From positions 16,021 to 80,020 of the forward strand of contig NZ_JAJEPS010000015.1 of NCBI RefSeq assembly GCF_020686965.1: DNA of 64,000 nucleotides, read 5' to 3'. The notes beneath the pieces are model-generated. The model was given only the letters and a program-made list of their open reading frames with translations. It was not told where the DNA came from and searched no databases. Source of the DNA: Hominiventricola filiformis (GTDB taxonomy: Bacteria > Bacillota > Clostridia > Lachnospirales > Lachnospiraceae). Below, piece after piece: positions 1-8,304 of the stretch. The stretch's first letter is position 1, and each line of letters begins with the position of its first letter. A program made the position numbers and the translations under genes.

Positions 1-387
1 CTGGCAGTCGGCAGCAAACGTTATTTTCAAAATAAAAATTCCATTACCCTGTCCGATCTCTCCGGCCTGCCATTGATCCTGTACCGGCGATGGGAACCAA
101 TTCTTCTGGAATCTTTTCGGGAAGCCGGACTGGTTCCCCATGTTTTCTGTAAAAATGACGATGCCAGAACTTCCGTCATCTGGGCTGATGCCGGACTTGG
201 AATCTCCATTCTCCCGGCTTCCGCTTTCGGACTGGTGAAAAACCCGGACACTGTAAGCCGCCAGATCTCCGATCTTCCACTAACTTCCAGCATCTGTCTG
301 GTGCGAAGCCAGGATACCTGGATTTCCACAGCTGCCCGCGCCTTTTTAAACTGTCTCTCGGAAACTTACGATCACCCGTTTACTTAA
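1..387 (+). CDS. LysR-family transcriptional regulator, C-terminal part (partial)
   Basis: The frame is open from base 1, so the N-terminal helix-turn-helix lies outside the window. About 128 residues are visible. They look like the second half of a LysR substrate-binding domain: the stretch with residues ARTSVIWADAGLGISILP is typical of the effector-domain segment, and the C-terminal helix carries the usual ARAFLNCL-like pattern. The protein would bind DNA and a small co-inducer in the cytoplasm. It ends 17 bases before the DUF1538 gene, read in the same direction, so it may regulate or be co-transcribed with that gene; this is inference. The ligand cannot be read from the sequence. Confidence 0.8.
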   Translation: MAVGSKRYFQNKNSITLSDLSGLPLILYRRWEPILLESFREAGLVPHVFCKNDDARTSVIWADAGLGISILPASAFGLVKNPDTVSRQISDLPLTSSICLVRSQDTWISTAARAFLNCLSETYDHPFT

Positions 388-404
388 AACAACGAAAGGA
401 GCTG

Positions 405-1946
405 ATGCCTTTGGCAGCTATTCAGACAAATCTACTTGAAAAACTTAACGAAGCATTAAAAGCCGTCCTTCCCATTATGGGAATCGTACTTCTTTTAAGT
501 TTTACCATCGCGCCCCTTCCCTCCGGTATTCTGCTGCTGTTTCTCTTTGGCGGAATCCTACTGATTCTCGGCATGATGTTCTTTAATCTCGGTGCAGAAC
601 TGTCCATGACGCCCATGGGCGAAAAAGTCGGCAAGAAAATGGCGGGAAGCATGCATCTGGGACTGGTACTGTTTCTTTGTTTTCTCCTCGGTTTTATTAT
701 CACCATCTCAGAGCCTGACCTGCAGGTACTTGCCGGACAGGTTCCCTCCATTCCGAATCTGACGCTGATCCTTGCCGTGGCAGGCGGCGTCGGGCTGTTT
801 CTGATGATTGCCGCCCTCCGAATGCTTTTTTCCATGGCACTTGCTCCGCTGCTCATCGTCTTCTATCTGTTTGTGTTTACCCTGGCTTCCTTTGTTCCCG
901 GAGATTTTCTTGCTGTCGCCTTTGATTCCGGCGGCGTGACGACCGGCCCCATGACCGTTCCATTTATCATGGCTCTGGGTATTGGTTTTTCTGCCATCCG
1001 AAGCGATAAGCATGCAGAAAACGACAGTTTTGGACTGGTAGCCCTCTGTTCTGTAGGTCCTATACTGGCAGTTCTCATTCTGGGTCTTATTTTCAGAACT
1101 TCCGACAGCTCCTATACCGCTGCTGTTATACCGGAAATCCAGAATTCCAGAGATCTGTGGATCTGCTTCAGGGATGGATTTCCGGAATATATAAAAGAAA
1201 TTGCCCTCTCTCTTCTGCCCATTACCCTCTTTTTCTTCCTGTTTCAGATCTTTTCCCTGAGACTGAAGAAACGGACCTTGAAAAAAATTGTGATCGGCAT
1301 TCTCTACACATATATTGGTCTTGTACTATTCATGACCGGCGTTAATGTAGGATTTATGCCAGCCGGGAATTATCTGGGGCAGCAGATTGCCGGACTTTCC
1401 TGCAACTGGATTCTTATCCCTATCGGTATGGTGATCGGATATTTTATCGTAAAAGCAGAACCGGCCGTCTATGTCCTGATGGATCAGGTGGAAGAACTTA
1501 CTTCCGGTGCTATTTCCGGCCAGGCCATGGGAATGTCTCTGTCTCTTGGTGTGGCAGCATCTGTTGGAATTGCCATGCTCCGTGTACTGACCGGCATCTC
1601 CATTTTATGGTTTCTCATTCCGGGATACGCCATCGCCCTCTGCCTGTCCTTCTTTGTGCCGAAGATCTTCACGGCCATCGCATTTGACTCCGGCGGAGTT
1701 GCTTCCGGTCCCATGACCGCTACTTTCCTGCTTCCCTTTGCTATGGGAGCCTGCGATGCTCTCGGCGGAAATATCGTCAGTGATGCCTTCGGCATTGTTG
1801 CCATGGTGGCCATGACTCCACTCATCACCATACAGATACTGGGAACCATTTACCGCTTCCGCTCCGGCACCTCCGGTTCTTTTATCCCGGTACCTGCTGT
1901 CTCCTATCTGGATCAATTTGCAGATGATGACATTATCGAACTGTAA
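405..1946 (+). CDS. DUF1538 domain membrane protein (two tandem domains)
   Basis: A 513-residue, highly hydrophobic polytopic membrane protein. The two halves are related: AFDSGGVTTGPMTVPF near residue 175 matches AFDSGGVASGPMTATF near residue 430, and both halves have similar strings of membrane helices, which fits an internally duplicated DUF1538 protein. The function is not established; the duplicated topology suggests a transporter. The ATG at 405 follows an AAAGGA ribosome site. The next gene, 29 bases downstream, encodes a double P-II-like protein. P-II proteins often gate membrane transporters, so the pair probably works together; that link is inference. Confidence 0.85.
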   Translation: MPLAAIQTNLLEKLNEALKAVLPIMGIVLLLSFTIAPLPSGILLLFLFGGILLILGMMFFNLGAELSMTPMGEKVGKKMAGSMHLGLVLFLCFLLGFIITISEPDLQVLAGQVPSIPNLTLILAVAGGVGLFLMIAALRMLFSMALAPLLIVFYLFVFTLASFVPGDFLAVAFDSGGVTTGPMTVPFIMALGIGFSAIRSDKHAENDSFGLVALCSVGPILAVLILGLIFRTSDSSYTAAVIPEIQNSRDLWICFRDGFPEYIKEIALSLLPITLFFFLFQIFSLRLKKRTLKKIVIGILYTYIGLVLFMTGVNVGFMPAGNYLGQQIAGLSCNWILIPIGMVIGYFIVKAEPAVYVLMDQVEELTSGAISGQAMGMSLSLGVAASVGIAMLRVLTGISILWFLIPGYAIALCLSFFVPKIFTAIAFDSGGVASGPMTATFLLPFAMGACDALGGNIVSDAFGIVAMVAMTPLITIQILGTIYRFRSGTSGSFIPVPAVSYLDQFADDDIIEL

Positions 1947-1975
1947 TCATATTACTTTATAAAAAGGAGCCGCTT

Positions 1976-2662
1976 ATGAATCAGATCTTTCTCATGGGTC
2001 TCATTGCCAACCGGGGACTTCGGAAAAAATACCTGGCATTTTTTGAGGAACACCATATTACAGTTGTATTATCTACTATGGCTGCAGGTACTGCTTCCAA
2101 TACGATTCTGGATGCCCTCGGTCTGGAAGCCACAGAAAAGACCGTCTATTTTGCCCTGCTCACCAGGGATACATGGAAATCTTTGAAAAAAGAATTATAT
2201 GAAAAAATGAATATCGCTGTTCCGGGAAGAGGGATTGCATTTCTGATTCCTCTGTCCAGTATTGGCGGAAGAAAAACCCTGCAGTATCTCACTGCGGGAC
2301 AGACAATGGAGATTGAGGAGGAAAGTACGTTGCAGAACACGGATTATGAACTTTTGGTAACCATTGCAAATGGGGGACATATTGAGACTATTATGGATGC
2401 GGCCAGAAGCGCCAATGCGCCCGGCGGGACCGTCATCCATGCAAAAGGAACCGGTGCCGAACATGCAAAACGTTTCCTTGGCATCTCCCTTGCGGAAGAA
2501 AAAGAAATGATTTTTATCGTAGTGAAAACAAGCCAGAAACAGGCGATTATGAAATCTATCATGGAAAGGGCCGGCATTGGTTCCCCGGCAGGAGGCATTG
2601 TCTTCTCCCTGCCGGTCACCAGCACTGCAGGTCTTCGGCTTCTCGAAGAAACGGAACTGTAA
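1976..2662 (+). CDS. Tandem P-II-like signalling protein
   Basis: At 228 residues this is about twice the usual P-II length (about 112). Two P-II-like halves can be seen: residues 1 to about 100, ending in GRGIAFLIPLSSIGG, and residues about 120 to 228, ending in PAGGIVFSLPVTSTAGL. These endings resemble the C-terminal strand of GlnK/GlnB-type domains. P-II proteins sense adenine nucleotides and 2-oxoglutarate or related ligands and bind partner proteins. Here the partner is probably the DUF1538 membrane protein encoded 29 bases upstream. An AAAAGGAG site precedes the ATG. No canonical uridylylation tyrosine motif can be assigned with certainty. The ligand is unknown. Confidence 0.8.
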   Translation: MNQIFLMGLIANRGLRKKYLAFFEEHHITVVLSTMAAGTASNTILDALGLEATEKTVYFALLTRDTWKSLKKELYEKMNIAVPGRGIAFLIPLSSIGGRKTLQYLTAGQTMEIEEESTLQNTDYELLVTIANGGHIETIMDAARSANAPGGTVIHAKGTGAEHAKRFLGISLAEEKEMIFIVVKTSQKQAIMKSIMERAGIGSPAGGIVFSLPVTSTAGLRLLEETEL

Positions 2663-2666
2663 TTTT

Positions 2667-3464
2667 TCAGATTGCTTCTTCGTAATTGCGGTACAGGCGC
2701 ATGGACAGGAATCCTTTTCCATCCAGCACCTGTCCGTAATGCACAATTTCTTCGGCAGCCGGACGAACGGTATGCTCCATCCGCTCCTTCAAAAATACAT
2801 TACTCTCACGGCAGGCAGGATTTTTTCTTCCATCCATAATCAGTCCGCCGAGCTCTTTATCCTGTCCGATCACATGAAACAAAAATCTCATAAGCTTCCG
2901 TTTTAACTTATTTCTGCACACAAACAGACGAAGCGTCTGACGAAACAGACGGATGCAGATGTGAATCTGTACGGGCGACACGTCATCGTACATCCGGGAA
3001 ATTTCCCTGCAGGTATCACGCAGGCTGAAAAGATGTCTGATCGGAACATAAAAAAGAGGATTCTTTCCATCTTTTTCCATAAGATACCGGTCAAAATCTG
3101 TCTCAATCTCCAGATGCCCCAGATCCTTTTCTTCCATATACAAATCAATGTAGGGATGACATTCACTGTCCAGCATAAAATGGCAGAGATAACCATAAAG
3201 ATATGCCCTTAGTATCGGATCAGGATTCTTCTGATACTGTTTCACACCGTATTCAAAAAAATCTGCGGCAATACTTTTGTGAAGTTTCACTCCTTCCTGA
3301 TTAATACGGTTCTTGCAGACCGGGAAATAGTAAAACAGAAGATCCGGTCCGTGAAGACCTAGAAGAAAGGCGTATTTCCCTTCTCTGATCATCTCCTGTT
3401 CCTGCTTCGGAAGTGTTTTGTATACTTTCTTTCCAAAATAATAATGTGCATATGCTGCCGGCAT
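2667..3464 (-). CDS. Zinc-dependent phospholipase C family protein
   Basis: Resembles the zinc-dependent phospholipase C family: an N-terminal AAYAHYYFG segment, then GLHGPDLLFYY near residue 50 and a His/Asp-rich segment, CHFMLDSECHPYIDLY, near residue 105. These supply the histidines and acidic residues expected of metal ligands. No signal peptide is evident, so an intracellular role is likely; the substrate is unknown. The chosen ATG at 3464 follows AAGGAGG at a spacing of 8 bases. An upstream in-frame ATG at 3518 lies before a likely -10 element (TATACT, 3507-3512) and would probably not be transcribed. The gene converges on the P-II gene, with only 4 bases between stop codons. Confidence 0.75.
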   Translation of the reverse strand: MPAAYAHYYFGKKVYKTLPKQEQEMIREGKYAFLLGLHGPDLLFYYFPVCKNRINQEGVKLHKSIAADFFEYGVKQYQKNPDPILRAYLYGYLCHFMLDSECHPYIDLYMEEKDLGHLEIETDFDRYLMEKDGKNPLFYVPIRHLFSLRDTCREISRMYDDVSPVQIHICIRLFRQTLRLFVCRNKLKRKLMRFLFHVIGQDKELGGLIMDGRKNPACRESNVFLKERMEHTVRPAAEEIVHYGQVLDGKGFLSMRLYRNYEEAI

Positions 3465-3571
3465 ATTACCAGCCTCCTTCTCCAATGTCTGTACTTTGTC
3501 ATTTGCAGTATAACACAATTCTTTCTTACTGCATATGATGAAGTGTAAATAGTTTTATGGAGGTTCTCTTC

Positions 3572-3892
3572 ATGGGTGACTTAAGTTCGAGAAACGGATG
3601 CGGATGCGGCGGCAGCTGCGGATGTGGATGCGGCGGTAATGGCGGAGGGATCTTTGGAGGCGGCAGCTGCTGCAGCTGGATCTGGATTCTTCTTCTGTTA
3701 AGCTGCTGCTGTGGAAACGGCAACGGAATCTTCGGCGGTAGCTGTGGATGCGATAATGGCTGCGGATGCGGCAGCAATGACAACAGTTGTCTGTGGATCA
3801 TCATCCTTCTCTGCTGCTGCGGAGGCTGGGGAAATAACAACTGTGGATGCGGTTGTGGAAACGGCTGTGGATGTAATTCCTGCGGATGCTGA
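3572..3892 (+). CDS. Small Cys/Gly-rich protein with hydrophobic segments
   Basis: A 106-residue protein in which about a quarter of residues are cysteine and many of the rest are glycine. Repeated GCGCG-type blocks alternate with two short hydrophobic blocks (SWIWILLLLSCCC and CLWIIILLCCC). Automated annotation calls similar Lachnospiraceae proteins chorion-class high-cysteine proteins, a label from composition, not homology. The start is set at 3572 because the GGAGG ribosome site overlaps the earlier in-frame ATG at 3557. Function is unknown; metal binding, a disulfide-linked surface or spore-coat material, or a modified peptide are all possible. The following 147 bases contain only a weak hairpin. 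Confidence 0.7.
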   Translation: MGDLSSRNGCGCGGSCGCGCGGNGGGIFGGGSCCSWIWILLLLSCCCGNGNGIFGGSCGCDNGCGCGSNDNSCLWIIILLCCCGGWGNNNCGCGCGNGCGCNSCGC

Positions 3893-4039
3893 AAGCTTTA
3901 AAGGGCAGACATTTCCTGAGCAGGGGACGTCAGTCTAGCTGACGCCTCCGGTTCTCTGTCCAAAAGTCCCGGCTCTGGAAACGCATGATTTCCGGTGTCC
4001 GTTCATATATTGAAGAAAGAAGCAGGAGGCAATCTTATT

Positions 4040-4357
4040 ATGACTTCATTGGATGAAGCGGTGCTTCCCAGAGAACTGCAGATGCTCAAAGCTTTCCTGC
4101 CCTTTCTTCCTGCTCCTGCCCAGAAAATGCTTGCCATCTACATCAAATGGACAGAGCTTCAGAATACCATTGCCTATTTTAATCAGCATCCACCTGTCCA
4201 GAAATCGCTGGATGAAGGAAATCTGATGGAGTTTATGAAAGGAATTGTTCCACCGGAGGAACAGGCGCAGATGGAACAGTTTGCCGATATGTTTGAACAT
4301 ATGGATTTGTATCAGGAAATGTTTGAAGGATTTGCCCCAAAGGAAGGTGACACATGA
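4040..4357 (+). CDS. Conserved-looking small protein of unknown function
   Basis: A 105-residue soluble, mostly helical protein that I do not recognise. It has a Pro-rich turn (FLPAPAQK) near residue 24 and an acidic, Met-rich C-terminus. The ATG at 4040 follows AGGAGG at about 10 bases; the longer frame from 3995 lacks such a site. Its stop overlaps the start of the next gene in an ATGA arrangement, so the two proteins are probably made together in fixed ratio and may form a complex. Confidence 0.6.
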   Translation: MTSLDEAVLPRELQMLKAFLPFLPAPAQKMLAIYIKWTELQNTIAYFNQHPPVQKSLDEGNLMEFMKGIVPPEEQAQMEQFADMFEHMDLYQEMFEGFAPKEGDT

Positions 4358-4656
4358 ATATTCCAAATTGGTTTTACGATGAGCGGGTTCAGAAAATTGC
4401 CCCGGAAAAGCTGACACTGCTTCTGAGGCTGGCTGAACAGCTGGAAGGAAAGACAAGCCAGAAAGAGATCATGCCGGTCGTCATGGGCGCCATCACTTCT
4501 GCCAACCGCAGAAATCTGATGTTTTCCAAAGAAGAATTTGAACTGATCTTTATGATTATGAAAGAGGGAAAATCTGAAGCAGAAAAGGCTCAGATGGATG
4601 ATATGCTGAACCGTGCTCAGCGGCTCTTTTCCGCACAGTCAAAAAAAGGCAGGTAG
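4354..4656 (+). CDS. Small helical protein of unknown function, coupled to upstream gene
   Basis: A 100-residue, charged, helix-rich protein without membrane segments; the C-terminus is basic (QRLFSAQSKKGR). It overlaps the previous gene by 4 bases (ATGA), which indicates translational coupling. I cannot assign a family. The stop codon lies inside the stem-loop of the terminator at 4641-4676, which closes this two-gene unit. Confidence 0.6.
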   Translation: MNIPNWFYDERVQKIAPEKLTLLLRLAEQLEGKTSQKEIMPVVMGAITSANRRNLMFSKEEFELIFMIMKEGKSEAEKAQMDDMLNRAQRLFSAQSKKGR

Positions 4657-4676
4657 CACATGCTCCTGCCTTTTTC
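4641..4676. terminator. Bidirectional intrinsic terminator
   Basis: The stem AAAAAGGCAGG (4643-4653) pairs with CCTGCCTTTTT (4665-4675). It has A- and T-tracts on either side and can serve both the small-protein pair (+) and the CLC gene (-). Confidence 0.85.
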
Positions 4677-4684
4677 ATTTTCAA

Positions 4685-5929
4685 TTATTCTTTTGTATGA
4701 GTATTAATAAATTGAAGCTTGGTCTTGGAATACAGAATTTTCTGGCTGTGGTACAATCCATAATATCCCGACTCCAGATAGCTGATTCCTACCGTCAGCA
4801 GAATGAATGGCATAAAATCGAATCCAAATAATTCAAAACTTAAGAGCATGGATGAAATCGGACAATTGGTCACACCGCAGAAAACTGCCGCCATACCGCA
4901 GGCTGCTGCCATGGACGGTGACAGACCGGTCAGCTGTCCGAACAGACATCCGAACGTAGCTCCCACAAACAGAGTTGGTACAATCTCGCCGCCACGGAAA
5001 CCGCATCCCAGTGTAACCGCTGTAAATACGATCTTCAATAAAAATGCAGCTGCTTCTGTCTCTCCATCCAGAGCACGTTCAACGACATTCATTCCTGTTC
5101 CCAGATAATCCGTTGTATTCAGAAGCTTTGCCATAACAATCACCAGAAGTGCTCCTGCCACAATTCTGACCCATTCATTTGGAATCATCTCTTTATACCA
5201 ATGCTCTGTCCGATGTAATACCGTACAGAAAAGGATACTTACACCTCCACACAAGAATCCAAGTAAAACCGTCAATACCGCGGTCTTCAGATTAAACACC
5301 GGAATATTTAAAATATCAAACTGCTCACTTCCCGCACCTACCATCAGCGCAACCTGGTGTGCAATCAGTGAAGCCATTGCGCAGGGAACCAGTGCTGCAT
5401 ACTGCATAATTCCTACACTGATCACTTCCATAGCAAAGATCGTCGCTGTCAGCGGTGTACCGAACAATGCAGAAAATCCGGCACTCATACCGCACATAAT
5501 CATAAGTTTATGGTCGTACTCGTCAAATTTCATCCATTTACCTAAGGTTCCGCCAATGCTTCCGCCCAGCTGCAGTGCTGCTCCTTCGCGTCCTGCAGAA
5601 CCTCCGCAGGCATGAGTCAGAACTGTTGCAATCACAATAAGCGGAGCCATCCGAAGAGGTACATACGTATCAGACTGGACGCCTTCCAGCACCTTGTTCG
5701 TTCCAGTCTTATAAGGATCCAGTTTATAGATGGCTACGATCAGAAGTCCCGCTGCCGGCAGCAGATACAGCATCCACGGATGCCCGTTTCGGAATGCCGT
5801 CACTTCTGTAATACTTCTTCCAAACAGTCCTCCAAAGATTCCCAGAATAACTCCTGTCGGTCCTGCCACCAGCACCCACCGAATCAGCAGACTGCACCTT
5901 CCAAAACATTTTTGTATCAGTTCTTTCAT
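4685..5929 (-). CDS. CLC-family anion channel/antiporter, altered selectivity motif
   Basis: A 414-residue polytopic CLC protein. GGSAGREGAALQ (about residues 109-120) carries the gating glutamate of the GREGP motif, but the final Pro is Ala. GCGFRGGEIVPTLFVGA gives the later GGxxxP signature. The usual GSGIP selectivity motif reads GTNKV (residues 76-80), so the conserved serine is missing. Loss of GSGIP and GREGP is known in the fluoride-exporting CLC-F clade, so fluoride export is possible; chloride remains an alternative. The start at 5929 is chosen because the longer frame (from 5992) runs through the terminator of the upstream gene. No fluoride riboswitch was recognised upstream. Confidence 0.8.
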   Translation of the reverse strand: MKELIQKCFGRCSLLIRWVLVAGPTGVILGIFGGLFGRSITEVTAFRNGHPWMLYLLPAAGLLIVAIYKLDPYKTGTNKVLEGVQSDTYVPLRMAPLIVIATVLTHACGGSAGREGAALQLGGSIGGTLGKWMKFDEYDHKLMIMCGMSAGFSALFGTPLTATIFAMEVISVGIMQYAALVPCAMASLIAHQVALMVGAGSEQFDILNIPVFNLKTAVLTVLLGFLCGGVSILFCTVLHRTEHWYKEMIPNEWVRIVAGALLVIVMAKLLNTTDYLGTGMNVVERALDGETEAAAFLLKIVFTAVTLGCGFRGGEIVPTLFVGATFGCLFGQLTGLSPSMAAACGMAAVFCGVTNCPISSMLLSFELFGFDFMPFILLTVGISYLESGYYGLYHSQKILYSKTKLQFINTHTKE

Positions 5930-5963
5930 ATCCAGTATTTCATCCTTTCTGTATCCTGCCACA

Positions 5964-6026
5964 TAAAAAGAGAGTCTGCAGCAGACTGACATCTCCCTCT
6001 TATGCCAGTCTGCTGCACAGCTCTCC
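5964..6026 (-). terminator. Intrinsic terminator of the EF-G paralogue gene
   Basis: Read on the minus strand, a perfect 11-bp stem (GCAGCAGACTG with CAGTCTGCTGC) is extended by GAGAG/CTCTC and followed by TTTTT. It lies just after the EF-G paralogue stop codon and just before the CLC start. Confidence 0.85.
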
Positions 6027-6052
6027 TTTTTGTCTTCACTTATAGAATAATA

Positions 6053-8125
6053 TTACACCTCTGCCGCTCTCGCTGCAACCTCTTTTTCCTGTACATCGGA
6101 CGGTGCCTGCTCATAACGTGCAAACTCATAAGAATATGTGCCGCTTCCGCCGGTCATGGAACGAAGATCGGTAGAATATCCGAACAGTTCCATCATTGGA
6201 ACATCTGCGACCACTTCTGTCTTACCCGCACCTGCCGGATTCATACCCAGTACACGACCTCTTCTCTTATTGAGATCGCCCATAACATCTCCCGTATATT
6301 TGTCCGGAACCAGTACAGTCAGAGTCTCGATCGGCTCAAGAAGAATCGGGGATGCCTCCATAAATCCTTTTTTAAACGCCTGAATTGCAGCGGTCTTGAA
6401 TGCCATCTCAGAAGAATCTACCGGATGGTAGGATCCGTCATAGAGAACCGCCTTTACACCTACAACCGGATATCCTGCCAGAGGTCCTTTCTGTACAGAT
6501 TCCTGTACGCCTTTCTCTACTGCCGGGAAGTAGTTTTTCGGAACTGCTCCTCCTACAACAATCTGATCAAATATATAGGAAGTATCCAGATCACCGGACG
6601 GTTCGAAGGTCATCTTTACATGACCATACTGTCCGTGTCCACCAGACTGTTTCTTATATTTGTATTCCACATCTGCTTTCTTGCGGATCGTCTCGCGGAA
6701 AGCCACCTTCGGTTTTGCCAGCTCCACATCGACTTTATATTTTTCTGCAAGAATACTTACGATTACAGAGAGATGCTGATCACCCATGCCATAGAGAAGA
6801 GTCTGACGGTTCTCAGAATCATTGACGGATTTCACCGTCAGGTCTTCATCCATGATCTTGGCAAGTGCCTGGGAAATCTTATCTTCATCACCTTTGTTCT
6901 TTGCTTTATATGCCATATAGGTATATGGTTTGGAAATATCTGTCTTACCATACATCACCGGAGTTGCCTTCGTGGAAAGAGTATCACCGGTCTTGCAGCC
7001 CGCTTTTCCGATGGCACCGATATCACCCGCATGGAGTTCGGAAACCTCTTCCGGTTTATTGCCCCTCATAATATAGAGCTTGCTCAGTTTTTCCTCTGTC
7101 TCTGCTGCTGCATTATACAGAGTATCATCGGATTTGATAACACCGGAGCAAACCTTGATCAGCGAATATTTTCCGATAAACGGATCTGCGATCGTCTTAA
7201 ATACATAAGCAGATTTTGCTTTTGCGAAATTATAATCTGCCTGGAAAATCTCATTGGTCTTCATATTGATACCGGCACAGGAAACCTTATCCGGTGACGG
7301 AAGCAGCTCCACGATATCATTTAACAGGTTATGGATATTACGAAGCTCCACACTGGAACCCATAGATACCGGAATAATCGTTCCATCATCTACATTGGTC
7401 TTCATAGCTGCGCGGATCTCGCCTACGGAGAACTCCTCTCCGGCGAAATAACGCTCCATAAACTCCTCACTGGTCTCTGCCACTGCGTCCATCATAGCTT
7501 CCCGGTAAATATCCAGGTTCGGGCGGCAGTAATCCGGAATCTCACAATCTTCTCTCTTACCGATATCGGTAAATCTTCTGCCTGCCATTTTCATAACATT
7601 CACATAACCGACAAATTTCTCATTCTCACGGATCGGCTGATAAAACGGCGCAATTTTCTTTCCATAAAGTTCTGTCAGTTTTTCAACAACTTCACGGAAG
7701 GATGCATGATCCACATCCATCTCGGATACGAAGAACATACGGGGCAGCTTATATTTCTCGCAGAGCTCCCATGCCTTCTCGGTTCCGACTTCCACTCCTG
7801 CTTTACCAGATACTACGATAATGGCTGCGTCTGCAGCTGCAACTGCTTCTTCCACTTCTCCTATGAAATCAAAGTATCCCGGAGTGTCCAGAATATTGAT
7901 CTTCACATTATTCCAGATAATCGGTACAACAGAAGTATTGATGGAAAACTTACGTTTGATCTCCTCTTTATCGTAATCACTGATGGTAGTGCCGTCGGTA
8001 ACTTTACCAAGACGCCCGGTCAGACCGGACACATATGCCATCGCCTCGACCAGACTGGTCTTGCCGCTTCCCCCATGTCCTAAGAGAACCACATTACGGA
8101 TACTGTCGGTTGTGTAAACGTTCAT
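6053..8125 (-). CDS. Elongation factor G paralogue (FusA2-type GTPase)
   Basis: A 690-residue translational GTPase with EF-G domain order. The P-loop is GHGGSGKTS (about residues 15-23) and G3 is DTPGYFDF. The NKxD motif reads SEMD, which is altered relative to canonical EF-G. Domains II-V follow, with RGRVLGM in the C-terminal part. No str-operon neighbours (rpsL, rpsG, tufA) are present, so this is probably the second, accessory EF-G of many Clostridia and not the main translocase. The start at 8125 has GGAGG at 8 bases; the ATG at 8146 lies upstream of that site. A promoter (8164-8192) and terminator make it monocistronic or nearly so. Confidence 0.85.
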   Translation of the reverse strand: MNVYTTDSIRNVVLLGHGGSGKTSLVEAMAYVSGLTGRLGKVTDGTTISDYDKEEIKRKFSINTSVVPIIWNNVKINILDTPGYFDFIGEVEEAVAAADAAIIVVSGKAGVEVGTEKAWELCEKYKLPRMFFVSEMDVDHASFREVVEKLTELYGKKIAPFYQPIRENEKFVGYVNVMKMAGRRFTDIGKREDCEIPDYCRPNLDIYREAMMDAVAETSEEFMERYFAGEEFSVGEIRAAMKTNVDDGTIIPVSMGSSVELRNIHNLLNDIVELLPSPDKVSCAGINMKTNEIFQADYNFAKAKSAYVFKTIADPFIGKYSLIKVCSGVIKSDDTLYNAAAETEEKLSKLYIMRGNKPEEVSELHAGDIGAIGKAGCKTGDTLSTKATPVMYGKTDISKPYTYMAYKAKNKGDEDKISQALAKIMDEDLTVKSVNDSENRQTLLYGMGDQHLSVIVSILAEKYKVDVELAKPKVAFRETIRKKADVEYKYKKQSGGHGQYGHVKMTFEPSGDLDTSYIFDQIVVGGAVPKNYFPAVEKGVQESVQKGPLAGYPVVGVKAVLYDGSYHPVDSSEMAFKTAAIQAFKKGFMEASPILLEPIETLTVLVPDKYTGDVMGDLNKRRGRVLGMNPAGAGKTEVVADVPMMELFGYSTDLRSMTGGSGTYSYEFARYEQAPSDVQEKEVAARAAEV

Positions 8126-8163
8126 AGCTTTTTCCTCCGATGCCATTTTGTAATCATGTTAGA

Positions 8164-8192
8164 ATTATACTAAAATATTGCAAAAATATCAA
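8164..8192 (-). promoter_or_regulatory. Sigma-A-type promoter of the EF-G paralogue
   Basis: On the minus strand, TTGATA (8187-8192), a 17-base spacer, then a perfect TATAAT (8164-8169). Transcription would begin about 30 bases before the chosen start codon. Confidence 0.75.
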
Positions 8193-8251
8193 GGTCTTTG
8201 TGCGAAATGACTATTTATTTTTTGCCTGTCTGTATTTTTACAGGCAAAAAT

Positions 8252-8292
8252 AAAAACAGCCCCACAGAAATCAGTCTGCAGGGCTGTGAATT
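8252..8292 (-). terminator. Intrinsic terminator of leuS
   Basis: On the minus strand ACAGCCC pairs with GGGCTGT across a short loop, and TTTTTA follows. A second small hairpin (TTTGCCTGT with ACAGGCAAA, 8220-8246) follows and may reinforce it. Confidence 0.85.
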
Positions 8293-8304
8293 TAGCTATA
8301 TTAC

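Noticed and set aside
5930..6052. Fluoride riboswitch before the CLC gene
   Set aside because: The structure there is a terminator of the upstream gene with a T-run, and no crcB-type motif was found in the short remaining leader.
6002..7297. Long plus-strand open frame opposite the EF-G paralogue
   Set aside because: It mirrors a clear EF-G gene, has no ribosome site or recognisable domain, and its Cys/His/Phe-rich composition is typical of an antisense shadow.
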